Assembly (NCBI RefSeq): GCF_014930365.1
Contig: NZ_JABXWI010000003.1
Location: 770,637 to 834,636, forward strand
DNA length: 64,000 nucleotides
Direction: 5' to 3'
Source: Streptomyces caniscabiei
GTDB taxonomy: Bacteria > Actinomycetota > Actinomycetes > Streptomycetales > Streptomycetaceae
This document shows, one piece after another, positions 11,601-18,361 of the stretch; the first letter of the stretch is position 1; every line of letters begins with the position of its first letter. The translations under genes were made by a program, and so were the position numbers. The notes beneath the pieces were generated by a model. The model was not told the DNA's origin. It worked only from the letters and a program-made list of their open reading frames with translations, and did not search any database.

Positions 11601-14598
11601 GGGGACCCCGCTCACCGGACGCTTCGACACCGCGAAGCTGGAGAAGTCCGCCACCGGTCAGTACAAGCTGATCGGCGAGGGCAAGGTGACACTGTTCGAG
11701 CGCGAGGTGCTCGGCAACGGACATGTCCTCCACCTCGATCTGGACCGGTTCGGGCGGGCCCGCTGGACCGAGTTCGACGAGGCCGGCAACCGCTTGCGGG
11801 CCGGGGAGCGGATCTTCGACGGCGACCGCCGCACGTACCACGACACGCTTCCCTACCGCTGGGCCCCGGTGGACGTCCTCGACGTGCGCACCTACACCAA
11901 GGCCCTGGACGGGGGTCTGATCCGGGCGGAGAAGAACACCGAGGGCAGCTGGGCCTGGACGCGGTTCGACAAGGAGGGCGCCGAGGTGCTGCACGGCACC
12001 CGCGACTGGTCCTGGACGCGGATCGGCTACAAGGACACCTATCTCGACCCGGCCACCGGGGAACGGGCCGTGGCCCAGCGGCGGGGCGACTTCTGGCCGT
12101 TGAACGGCTACCACGGCTCCCGCCAGTACCTGGAGCATCCGCTGCTGTCCGGCCCCGCGCCCGGCGGCATGCGGACCAACCCGGTGCTGCACACCGCCGT
12201 CGGCCCCAACAACAAGCCGATCGACTTCATCGACGAACTCACCGAGGAAATGGCCCAGTTGGCGGACGGCGGCACCCTGCACGTCGCCCGGATCTCCGAC
12301 CAGCGCCTGCCGGCCGCCGTCTGGTACCCGCGCGCCGGCCACGGCCGGTTCGACGGGTTCTTCCGCAACTTCGTCACCGGCGACTCCATGTTCCAGGTGT
12401 CCACCTGGACGGAGACCGCCGCCGACGGCGCCAAGCTGCGGGGGGTCCGGCTGACCGCGCACGCCGGCCGCGGCTGGCAGGACATCGACCAGTTCGGCCG
12501 GGTCGTCCGCGAGACCCGCACCCTGGAGAACGGCAGTGTCGTCGAGGTGGGCCGCAGCGCCACCGACCCCAAGCAGTGGGCCCCGGCCCCGAAGTGGAAC
12601 GGCTCGGCGGACGCCTACGAGCTGCCCTGGCTGGACACGAAGAGCGGCAGGACCGGCACCCGGTACGTCTCCGCCGACGGCGGCTTCGTGGACGTCTTCA
12701 AGAACGCGGCCGGCGACGAACTGCTGTCCCTGCGTTCCCAGGGCACCGGGGTCCGCGAGTACCTCGCCGAGAACCCGGCGCGCGGCATCGGCGCCGACGA
12801 CGTGTCCGGGGTGTGGGTGGACAAGAACACCCAGCTGCAGATCACGGGGCGCCGCGACCACTGGGGCGATCTGTTCGTCGAGGCCCATGGCGACCCCCGC
12901 AAGGACCACTGGACCTGGACGGCCACCGGGCCTGACGGGGAGGTCACGGAAGGCGTCCGCATCCAGAACCGCGGCTCCCTGGTGCACACCCGTACCTGGG
13001 ACGACTCCTTCGTCGACTTCGAGCGGTTGCCCGGCGGCCGACGGGGCGACGCCGTCCGCGAGCGCGACGCCACCGGCGACGGCTCCCTCTGGGTCGACGC
13101 CACCCGTGATCCCGACGGCACCTGGTCCTGGCGGAAGATCAACGCGGACGGGACGGTCGAGTCCCGGGGCATCCGCACCTACCAGGACCTCGCGGGGGGC
13201 CGCTGGACCGACCACATCGGCACCGACGCCGTACGGTTCCGCAACGGCGGCCGGGTCCGCGAGTACGCGTACACGGTGAACGAGCGGCTCGCTCCGCCGC
13301 CCGTGGCGTCCGGGCGGATCTCCCTGTCGGACCTCCTCTCGCGCTCCGCGCGGCACTTCGAGACGGATGTGTCGGCCACCGTGAACCGGGAGGTCTGGCA
13401 GGAGTTCGACATGGGCAAGGTGATCCGCCGCCGGGATCCGGTGGAGGGGTTCGAGGGCCGCTTCCGGGAGTCGGAGTCGCTGTGGAACCAGTGGCGCGAG
13501 TACCAGGACGGGCGGCTGGTGGCCCAGCGCACCATCACCGGACGGGTCTGGGTCACCGACGCCTTCGGCCGCTGGTCGAACTTCGACATCGCCAAGCTGC
13601 CCGAGATCAGCAGCCTGCCCAGGGTCGGCGGCGAGGTGGGCCTCGACGGACACCGCAGCTGGCGGCTGGTCGGACGCGAGGTCGACTTCCGCGGCTACAC
13701 CACCGAACTGCGCGGCTACAACCGGGAGTTCCGCGATGTGTTCCACGAGATCTGGACCGGGGCCGAGGACGGTTCCTCGGCCGCCATGCCGATGTGGCGG
13801 CACCAGCTCCGCAAGGCCGTCACCGACTTCACCATGGGCTATCTCATCGAGTTCGGCACCAGCTTCGCCGTGTCCGCGATCGTCGCCGACCTCGACAACA
13901 AGAAGTTCGACCTGACCACGGCCCTGCAGCGGGCGGCGCTCAACGGCGCGATCGGCGGCGGCATCCGCGTCGGCGTCAACGTCGCCTACGACACCACCCG
14001 CCTCGGCTACCTCAAGTACGGCCTGACCAACCTCGACCAGGGACAGGACTGGCACCGCCACCCGCTCGCCTCCAACGACGACTGGGACGGCGAGTGGACC
14101 GTGTTCGAGAACCCCGTCCGCTGGCGCTCCGGCACCTACGACTTCTTCAACAACCTGGGCGTCGGTGTCCTCACCGGTTTCGTCAACGGCGCCGTCAACG
14201 CGGCCGTGTTCGGGGTCGACGGCCACAAGCGCACCGGCGTCGACGCGCTCGAAGCGGGCGCGTGGGGCGCGGCGGCGAGCGCCTTCGCGGGGGTCACCAG
14301 CGGTCTGCTGCGCTACGGCGTGCACGCCGTAGCGGGCTCCCGGCTCTTCCACCGCGGCGGCCCCGGCGAGCTGATCTGGCAGATCGCCGAGGCACTGGGC
14401 GCGGGCACCCTCAACTACGGGCTCAACAACAAGAACGCCGACATCCAGCCGTCGCGCGCCTTCCCGCCCCCGGCGAGCACCACAACCTCGGCAACCACCC
14501 CGGCCGCCCTCACCGCGCCGATACGGCCACCCACACCCCCGCAGCCGCCGCTCACCATCGACCCGGCCGCCCTGCCCGACGGAACGGAGCTCCTGTGA
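2632..14598 (+). CDS. Giant (~3,988 aa) polymorphic-toxin-like protein with internal ADP-ribosyltransferase domain
   Basis: The chosen start is TTG at 2632 behind GGAGG (2622-2626); GTG at 2620 is an in-frame alternative. Residues 1-170 are helical and WXG100/LXG-like (FEGRTADAL), and ~184-219 is a hydrophobic membrane segment. Residues ~900-1040 match cholera-toxin-type ADP-ribosyltransferases: VWRAT (R907), STTT (954) and ENEIAFPGGI (E1000, E1002). A proline-rich linker (~1447-1500) leads to an unidentified domain (~1500-1930) that may be amidoligase-like (ELITYP, QATIGI). Four beta modules of the type 'GGFxVTDTxxGxRFxFD' follow (~1160-1370, 2067-2336, 2420-2616, 2770-2957), interrupted by an 11-aa tandem repeat. 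Then come a W-rich repeat region (~2970-3690) and a hydrophobic glycine-rich tail (~3730-3940). It overlaps the next gene by GTGA. Secretion and toxicity are inferred, not shown. Confidence 0.85.
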   Translation: MATSDEWSRVGFTGNPVTGNPGVLENITKELRDLGDLAGRVSGGLDTLLTKAEDGGFEGRTADALRTYVKDELKTYMANINRSFEMAADATARYARALGDAQDRAENAADTVAALERVGGSPLADNDPEMSRARGEVDAEQDAVQAEAKILEDALHEASRLVSKPVKKPKKSFWKRFVSTFFKVLEIVALVITLVAAVIGGPLGLVAFGLGAVLFAKALVDYATGNGNALSLGLAFLGILFPSTKGLTTLGGLLRLGSSGGKALGGALSASGRLLFRGGRALMSSPGRMLSLAGQGLVRFGGALAGRAGSGLMALPRLLSKTPAMLGSALRFMGGFARGAVRQGWSALSRDFYQSTAFVTGGLGSKLGVFTVMGLGRLTTSALLPMRYSEIARFGYRGAARMGFVDRGLHFSARGPGLLTRAGSLTGDLLDLPGRNLDRGGALRPFDRTGSDRLAVPGTPEFNDTLDELADISVTPVTAPRTPGFSSLPGPGPVRMPGRLDDMGVRLGVLDNLDTVGLPVGTVPGGQRLGLLSPVNERLRLLDPVTGRVGDGLLPPPTVLDELRDLDALTGMERTPAGLLRPLDDLAGLSLDSRLGGLTETQVRQILDGEIDLVRVTPDGVVLRIGKTDPIDVRVGLKDGVTIEALGPADPRVPTWNATKGAEGLDDLGIKLDDLTRLLPDTGDGSRTARDLLGLGPVRNDVTAPPATRPFTALTLRDIVTGGATGRLATERFQTWLRAQDAQLQLDTAGRRLGDLDGLTDVPPLSRARAELDLSAARLGLDRARIAFDRLGMNLDTVRRDVVVMTARTDGLVAALPTGELRLLDDLGTPTGSWITMEPGQNVTWVLRTDAGIVPDVEVRMVDGGFTVTGPEGAVTRFGADGLPDRLAFAADRSVDIRAITPAPVWRATDETLWRIGGRRPLDQIFREGFTVRDPLETNLDVMVRTGQPSAFVSTTTDRNLVWDGIYKFEIEASGGIDVGRTFERSLGPDAWRASGWASENEIAFPGGIASEFIRGAYRMDAQQNLLEWIPNPNFRGSDPLPTLAADLRVPGEGTPGITGGATSGPSALDFQGLSLDDQLRLLDQLDLGGTGALDDLGSPNGLGSPNGLDSPTGLDSLSRGDSLNDLGSQLDDLGHLSDDFRFDRFDAPAPRTDTVLVDPADVTGVTGFRAEWQRTPLEDGGFRFTDPTGDLRLVFDASEVQRFTDIRLPGADGFVRFDADPGPGSLPRIVGEDGVALPGGATVEPVRGALGVVTGVRVQSVDGAWIGRFDLDGTRLSEQLTLSGPTGGPLPGSRLTTTFSRLPDGTPSATYRLAVPGAGDGAFTVVRLDGDPARRLPGGFAVTDTANGTRFVFDRGGRFVDLPADGVPTTGLDTFGTTVPDTAARPVTALDDLGGLDGLDDLGGLGGNPPGQLPRLSVSGTGVLDDAASEVTGPLPTGERLSLEDLAVPAPPHVAPPHAAPPPPAPPRVAPPPVPAAAPPAHLPGAPGATRAPRAVAPGFDTSFPAPSIGTESELSGFVVALPDSADRTFAFVSKADTDEPLLMVTKDMSKGGYANPADLSMAQRGNWQTHTVELITYPSRLGDQGAIGARDGATQWLLDVFKERLGIHNHRPLESMVSPDGLYRLQVTSDRHVIAAGTGLELEGIPSVSMPTTQQQATIGIRAVDFGSRATPELRLLADHAHWYKPAFRDDDALRTALTRETLDAPEQVENAYTYVKSVIDFTADLVRRHGIPMEDWAGAPPYLGLTHPAVKNEWSVLPRTRPSLVLDSLSPGDRAVTLRLLREAPALGHEPVWKAARQYILNGNEVAGRGINNATVGGERALLFEFRSLPDELKGAVPHEKAPVAVVTDPLAELGGNRAVGVQRINDFVSGPENRDAFADWYRTEFPRDPDAGRIHQNKSTDAILRMAAARHKAEWINLRHPQAWQDITTRPVAPVRPPVSAVPSVPPVPPRADGVPLPGGTNRPPTNLDEPHIPAADVPRPAQPTGVDLPRITRTPHVDLPLTTRTPHVDLQRIAQAPEPDLPRITDGPDVTLRPTAAPELSGSPLVGQSLDSTLPPVPSVREVPLSGLDDVAGLRLRVTEVPATDAAPASVRVEVLDLTAQGGPARLPDASVTVREGGGFTATGPQGGVRWQFDAAGRLEHRELPLTGTDFSLRFTDDALRPIQVTGPDGVPVPGATVRPVRDASGTPSELTVRVPMPGPDGPAAVWRFEPGGLTHSRELPLTLPGPNGPSGLGLRTTTAPGAGGTTTRVLELTGPPALTASFRLDPVGGTLAGRLPHGFTVTDTSTGARFHFDADGRLALRDGPAQDGSAFLRITEGAGPDTPPVRLDDLGDLHGLGDDLSPRERALTDDLWNDLSQDVRPLSLDELNRVLGPDSPRIDALSDVSDLSDTEWANLQARLDGVLRMDDGPSGTDEPFHIPLTGVDDLADFDLRVSRLPATDEAPQGTYRLELTDRTPGGTGPVRASDFTVERLDDSGRFAVVDPTGGTRFEFAPDGTFLGRQAALPHDGLPQGLRLHVTHTPLGDGTKRLWVDVTGATGSIRFTELDATLSARLPGGFTLTDTVTGSRFHFDNTGGLAFRDLPDPEGPGFLRFTEGAGPDTPPVQLDELGALDDVGALGDTLGERFPLGSLPEHETLDDALGNAELARVFERTLDEASGLRTVPEGDPVDLSGVAGALDFLHTAPDGHAFQALDLPGVQRLADDAAASLDRLGLRPDLLGEHLRELTERARLGLRRGAVGALDEYLDLPLATRLEDLRATTPTGRALGDFTVTPTPHGGPGGTRYTVRHHPSDLTLGFDANRSLVHQEVFLRGGPAELDGLKVGITGRSVDGGPWTPTAADFAGARPADDLFTLSPGTEPRGGLVLTDAAGTTRWHYGPEGVHAFRDVDLPGDRGVLRFEAGGAPQVLDVSGHPRPGFRAEALDHGKVALVPTAKGTQPLERAVFDPAGTLLEETVAVRVKGGRVNGQLWKIDHAGGTAVRLDDTGTPLTGRFDTAKLEKSATGQYKLIGEGKVTLFEREVLGNGHVLHLDLDRFGRARWTEFDEAGNRLRAGERIFDGDRRTYHDTLPYRWAPVDVLDVRTYTKALDGGLIRAEKNTEGSWAWTRFDKEGAEVLHGTRDWSWTRIGYKDTYLDPATGERAVAQRRGDFWPLNGYHGSRQYLEHPLLSGPAPGGMRTNPVLHTAVGPNNKPIDFIDELTEEMAQLADGGTLHVARISDQRLPAAVWYPRAGHGRFDGFFRNFVTGDSMFQVSTWTETAADGAKLRGVRLTAHAGRGWQDIDQFGRVVRETRTLENGSVVEVGRSATDPKQWAPAPKWNGSADAYELPWLDTKSGRTGTRYVSADGGFVDVFKNAAGDELLSLRSQGTGVREYLAENPARGIGADDVSGVWVDKNTQLQITGRRDHWGDLFVEAHGDPRKDHWTWTATGPDGEVTEGVRIQNRGSLVHTRTWDDSFVDFERLPGGRRGDAVRERDATGDGSLWVDATRDPDGTWSWRKINADGTVESRGIRTYQDLAGGRWTDHIGTDAVRFRNGGRVREYAYTVNERLAPPPVASGRISLSDLLSRSARHFETDVSATVNREVWQEFDMGKVIRRRDPVEGFEGRFRESESLWNQWREYQDGRLVAQRTITGRVWVTDAFGRWSNFDIAKLPEISSLPRVGGEVGLDGHRSWRLVGREVDFRGYTTELRGYNREFRDVFHEIWTGAEDGSSAAMPMWRHQLRKAVTDFTMGYLIEFGTSFAVSAIVADLDNKKFDLTTALQRAALNGAIGGGIRVGVNVAYDTTRLGYLKYGLTNLDQGQDWHRHPLASNDDWDGEWTVFENPVRWRSGTYDFFNNLGVGVLTGFVNGAVNAAVFGVDGHKRTGVDALEAGAWGAAASAFAGVTSGLLRYGVHAVAGSRLFHRGGPGELIWQIAEALGAGTLNYGLNNKNADIQPSRAFPPPASTTTSATTPAALTAPIRPPTPPQPPLTIDPAALPDGTELL
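5320..5760 (+). other. ADP-ribosyltransferase domain inside the giant protein
   Basis: The translated segment shows the three elements of the arginine-type (R-S-E) ADP-ribosyltransferase fold in the right order and spacing: R907 in VWRAT, a STTT strand at 954-957, and the ExE motif E1000-N-E1002 followed by IAFPGGI. Cholera and heat-labile toxins have the same arrangement, with an ExE followed by a similar 'xALGGIP' segment. All expected catalytic residues are present, so the domain looks active. It sits at about one quarter of the protein, not at the C-terminus where polymorphic toxin tips usually are. Confidence 0.75.
8602..8733 (+). repeat. Four tandem 33-bp (11-aa) repeats within the giant gene
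   Basis: The translation reads VDLPRITRTPH, VDLPLTTRTPH, VDLQRIAQAPE and PDLPRITDGPD in succession. The repeats lie in a proline-rich linker between the unidentified domain and the second beta module. They look like a flexible spacer or a processing region. Confidence 0.7.
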
Positions 14599-17285
14599 CC
14601 CCCACCGCCACCGTGCACCGGGTCGCCCCGAAGGGACGCGGCGCCCATCGCAGTATCGCCTCCGCCCTGCGCGCCGCCCGCGACGGCGACGAGATCCATG
14701 TCTCCCCCGGCGAGTACGTCGAACACCTGCTGATCGACCGTGCGGTGCTCCTGGTGCCGGAGGAGGGCGCGCGGCACGCCGTACGTCTGCTGGCGGCCTC
14801 CCCCGGCCGCCCGGTGCTGGAGGTCGCCGCGCGGGACGTACGCGTCGAGGACCTCGTCCTGGTCGGCCAGGACCCGGGGCTGCCGGCCGTGCTGGTGGCC
14901 GCCGGGGAACTGGAGCTGGACTGCTGCGACGTGTCCGGCGGCCGGGTGGAGGCGGGCGGGGAGGCGTCGCTCGTCCTGACGGACTGCCGTGTCGCGGGGG
15001 CCGAGCTGGCGGCCGTGCACCTGAACACCACCGGATCGGCGCGGCTGACCCGGGTCGTCGTCGAGGACGTCGAGGGGACCGGTGTCGTCGTCGGCTCCCG
15101 GGCCACCGCCGAGGCCGAGGAGCTGACGGTACGACGAGTCACCGGGTCCGGTGTCCGGGTCCGGGGCGGCGCCCGTGTGACCCTGCGGGAGTGCCGGATC
15201 TCCGGCCCCGGCCGCAGCGGGCTGCTGGTGGAGGACGGCGCCTCCCTCACCGCCCGGGACTGCCGGGTGGAGGAGACGGCCGCCGAGGGCGTCCGCGTGC
15301 TGGGCAGCGCGGCACGGTCCGCCCCGCCCGCCGGGGACGGGGAGCCCGGCGAGGGCGGGGTGGTCCTCACCCGCTGCGAGGTGCTGCGCGCCGACGGGGA
15401 CGGGGTCGCCGTCTCCGGCGACGGCGACGTGCTGATGCTCAACTGCCGGCTGCGGGACGGTGCGGGGCCCGGGGTGAGCGTGGAGGACGAGGGCCGCGCC
15501 GAACTGGTCGACTGCCAGGTGGACGGGGCGCAGGGCTCGGGCCTGGTGGCCCGGGGCACCGCCCGGCTGTCGGCCGAGGGCACCTCGGTGACGGGCAGCC
15601 GGGCCAACGGGCTGCTGGCGGGCGGCCGCTCCGAGGTACGGATGGACAACGGCGACCTGACGGCGTGCTCGTTCAGCGCGGTGCACGCCTGCGACGACTC
15701 CCGGGTGACGCTCACCGCCTGCCGGATCGGCTCCTCCGCCGAGCACGGCGTCCGGGCCACCGACCGGGCCGGACTCACCGTGGAGGGCGGCCGGATCTCG
15801 GACTGCGGGCTGTCCGGGGTGCGGATCGACGGGGCCGCCGAGGCGCGGATGCGCGGGCTGTCCGTGGTGCGCGGCCGGGCCGGGATCACCACCGAGTCGT
15901 CCGGGACCGTGGTCCTGGAGGAGTGCGATGTCGTCGGCGCCGAACGGTCCGGGATCTCCTGCGGCACTCGGACCGCGCCGGTGCTGCGGGACTGCCGGAT
16001 CAGCGGGACCGGCACGGCCGGCCTGGTCATCGGCGAGGGCGCCACGCCGAGCGTCGAGGGCTGCACGGTCCGGGACGCGGCCGGCTCCGGCGTCGTGGTG
16101 GGGCCGCGCGCCGAGCCCCGGCTCCGGGCCGTGACGGTGGCCAGGACCGGCAAGAACAGCCTGTTCGTGGGCGAGAAGGCCCGCGGCACCGTCGAGGACT
16201 GCGTCTTCGGCGGCGCGGGCACCGAGGGCTCGGCCTTCCCCGCCCTGCACGTCGCGACGGGCGCGGCGCCCGTCCTGCGCGGCTGTCTGGTCCGGGACTG
16301 CGAGGAGGACGTGGCGCTGGAGAAGGGCGCTCGCCCGGTGTTCGACGACTGCGTCTCGCGGGACGTGAAGAACCCGTCCCTGCCGACCGGCGCCGAACAG
16401 GCCCTGTCGGCGGCCGGCGGTCCGGAGGCGGCGGGTGCCGGGACCACCGCGCGGGAGACCGAGGCCCCCGCCGAGGACACCCTGGACGACCTGCTCGCCG
16501 AGCTCCAGGGCCTCGCTGGTCTGGAGCGCGTCAAGAACGACGTCTCGTCCCTGGTCAAGCTGATGCAGATGGTCCGCCGCCGCGAGGAGATGGGCCTGGT
16601 CCCGCCCCCGCTCAGCCGCCACCTCGTCTTCACCGGCAACCCGGGCACCGGCAAGACCACCATCGCCCGCCTCTACGGCCGTATCCTCGCCGCCGTCGGA
16701 CTGCTGGAGCGCGGCCACCTGGTCGAGGCCGACCGCTCCGCCCTGGTCGGCGAGTACGTCGGCCACACCGGGCCGAAGACCGCGCGGGTCTTCCAACAGG
16801 CCCGGGGCGGCGTGCTGTTCATCGACGAGGCGTACTCCCTCACGCAGTACGCCGGGTCCAACGACTTCGGCCAGGAGGCCATCGCCACGCTGCTGAAGCT
16901 GATGGAGGACCACCGCGACGACGTGGTGGTCATCGTCGCCGGATACCTCAAGGAGATGGAGGCCTTCGTCCGCTCCAACCCCGGCCTCGCCTCCCGCTTC
17001 AACCGCACCCTGCTCTTCGACGACTACAGCGGTGCCGAACTGGTGAGCATCGTCGAGCACCAGGCCGCCCAGCACCAGTACGAACTGACCCAGGACGCCC
17101 TCGCGGCGCTCACCACGCGCTTCGACGCCATGCCCCGCGACCGGGGCTTCGGCAACGGCCGCACGGCCCGCCAGTTGTTCCAGGCCATGACGGAACGCCA
17201 GGCCTACCGGGTCGCCGAGCTGCCGGAGGCCTCGGAGGCGGACGTGATGACCCTCAGACCGGAGGACATCCCCCAGACCCTGTGA
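14595..17285 (+). CDS. Right-handed beta-helix / AAA+ ATPase fusion (EccA/CbbX-like, 896 aa)
   Basis: The GTG start at 14595 overlaps the stop of the giant gene (GTGA), so translation is probably coupled. Residues ~1-600 are repeated short beta strands of the parallel beta-helix (pectate-lyase/NosD-like) type, with turns such as 'LxxCxIxGxxxxGL'. Residues ~625-890 are an AAA+ module of the CbbX/SpoVK/EccA class: Walker A GNPGTGKTT (681-689, K687), Walker B VLFIDEA (D744, E745), and a downstream arginine-rich NPGLASRFNR segment. EccA proteins are cytosolic ATPases of type VII (ESX) secretion, so an energising or chaperone role for the giant protein is inferred. The N-terminal beta-helix in place of the usual TPR domain is a notable change. 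Confidence 0.9.
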   Translation: MTPTATVHRVAPKGRGAHRSIASALRAARDGDEIHVSPGEYVEHLLIDRAVLLVPEEGARHAVRLLAASPGRPVLEVAARDVRVEDLVLVGQDPGLPAVLVAAGELELDCCDVSGGRVEAGGEASLVLTDCRVAGAELAAVHLNTTGSARLTRVVVEDVEGTGVVVGSRATAEAEELTVRRVTGSGVRVRGGARVTLRECRISGPGRSGLLVEDGASLTARDCRVEETAAEGVRVLGSAARSAPPAGDGEPGEGGVVLTRCEVLRADGDGVAVSGDGDVLMLNCRLRDGAGPGVSVEDEGRAELVDCQVDGAQGSGLVARGTARLSAEGTSVTGSRANGLLAGGRSEVRMDNGDLTACSFSAVHACDDSRVTLTACRIGSSAEHGVRATDRAGLTVEGGRISDCGLSGVRIDGAAEARMRGLSVVRGRAGITTESSGTVVLEECDVVGAERSGISCGTRTAPVLRDCRISGTGTAGLVIGEGATPSVEGCTVRDAAGSGVVVGPRAEPRLRAVTVARTGKNSLFVGEKARGTVEDCVFGGAGTEGSAFPALHVATGAAPVLRGCLVRDCEEDVALEKGARPVFDDCVSRDVKNPSLPTGAEQALSAAGGPEAAGAGTTARETEAPAEDTLDDLLAELQGLAGLERVKNDVSSLVKLMQMVRRREEMGLVPPPLSRHLVFTGNPGTGKTTIARLYGRILAAVGLLERGHLVEADRSALVGEYVGHTGPKTARVFQQARGGVLFIDEAYSLTQYAGSNDFGQEAIATLLKLMEDHRDDVVVIVAGYLKEMEAFVRSNPGLASRFNRTLLFDDYSGAELVSIVEHQAAQHQYELTQDALAALTTRFDAMPRDRGFGNGRTARQLFQAMTERQAYRVAELPEASEADVMTLRPEDIPQTL

Positions 17286-17454
17286 GCCGGGCCGCCCGGC
17301 ACACGCCCGAGGCCGGCCCACCGACCGTCACCGGCCCCCGGAACGTTCCGGCGCCCCGACCGTTCCGGTGCCCTGAGCGCCCACCGTCCGCCCCCCTCCC
17401 ACCCCGCCGTCCCCGCGCCCACCGCGCGGACCCACCCACCTAAGGACCACCCCC
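17286..17454. promoter_or_regulatory. Intergenic palindrome between the AAA+ gene and the 300-aa gene
   Basis: A perfect 14-bp palindrome, CCGGAACGTTCCGG, lies at 17338-17351 and is followed by a half-site CGTTCCGG at 17360-17367. It could be an operator for the downstream gene or a weak hairpin. No clear -10/-35 pair is visible. Confidence 0.35.
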
Positions 17455-18357
17455 ATGCCGCACACACCCGACCGAAGCGACCGCAGGGACGGCGAGTTCG
17501 CCGATCTCTTCGCCCGCAGGACCCGCATCCCGCTCCGCGGCTTCCTGCCCGGCCGCCGGGTATGGAAGGCGATCGGCGGCTCCGCCGCCGCGGTCCTGGT
17601 GATCGCCGGCACCGTCACGGCCGTGGCCGCCGTCGACTGGGGCGGCGGCGCGTCCGGGAAGGTGACCACGGCGGCCGACAAACCGGCCGACGAGCAGTCC
17701 GTCCCCGGCGACACCAAGAAGGCGGCGGTCGACCCGTCGCCGACGGACCGGGCGGGGCACGGGGCCAAGGACAAGGGCAAGGACGACCCCGATGTCGTCT
17801 ACGTGCCGGTCAGCGGCGGAGCCGGAGCGGGCACCGGCGGCACGGAGAAGTCGGCGTCGGACACCGACGACCGGTCCGACTCGGGCGGCACCACGGGCGG
17901 CACCTCCGGTTCGACCGGCTCGACCGGCACCGAGGAGAAGAAGTCCACGACCACCCAGAGCACCGATTCCGGGTCGACGTCCGGCTACCTGTGGGCCGAC
18001 GGGAGCGTGGAGGCCGACACGAACGACTTCTGGGACGAGAGCACGGTCACCGTCAAGTCCACCGAGCCGATCACCTCGCTCAAGGTCGTCGTCCGGATCA
18101 TCCAGACCGGCGGCGTGAAGAGCACCGGGACCTGGACCTCCCTCGGTGACAAGGCAGCCGTCGGTCAGAACGCCAGCAGCGACCAGATCGGGTACGTCAT
18201 CACCCTGAAGTCGGGTGTCACCCTCGCCCCCGGCACCTATGTCTTCAAGGTCCAGTACGACCACGCCCAGGGCCGGCGCGACGCGGGCCGCGACCTCTAC
18301 ACGGTCACCGCCGTCGCGAACGGTTCGGACGACGAGTCCCTGTCCGGCCGCTTCTGA
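17455..18357 (+). CDS. Membrane-anchored protein with extracellular beta domain (300 aa)
   Basis: An ATG at 17455 follows AAGGACC. A short charged cytoplasmic stretch with a Lys/Arg-rich segment precedes one transmembrane helix (~residues 40-60, GSAAAVLVIAGTVTAVAAV). Residues ~65-175 are a low-complexity Ser/Thr/Gly/Lys linker of cell-wall-spanning type. The C-terminal ~125 residues (YLWADGSVEADTNDFWDEST onward) form a compact predicted beta sandwich. It is the last gene of the rightward toxin-like cluster and converges with the MazG-like gene 4 bp away. It could be a surface receptor, an anchor or an immunity-type protein, but no family is recognised. Confidence 0.8.
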   Translation: MPHTPDRSDRRDGEFADLFARRTRIPLRGFLPGRRVWKAIGGSAAAVLVIAGTVTAVAAVDWGGGASGKVTTAADKPADEQSVPGDTKKAAVDPSPTDRAGHGAKDKGKDDPDVVYVPVSGGAGAGTGGTEKSASDTDDRSDSGGTTGGTSGSTGSTGTEEKKSTTTQSTDSGSTSGYLWADGSVEADTNDFWDESTVTVKSTEPITSLKVVVRIIQTGGVKSTGTWTSLGDKAAVGQNASSDQIGYVITLKSGVTLAPGTYVFKVQYDHAQGRRDAGRDLYTVTAVANGSDDESLSGRF

Positions 18358-18361
18358 GCGC

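Noticed and set aside
9940..14352. A 1,470-codon open frame on the minus strand inside the giant gene
   Set aside because: Same reasons: composition bias of the opposite strand and no recognisable protein features.
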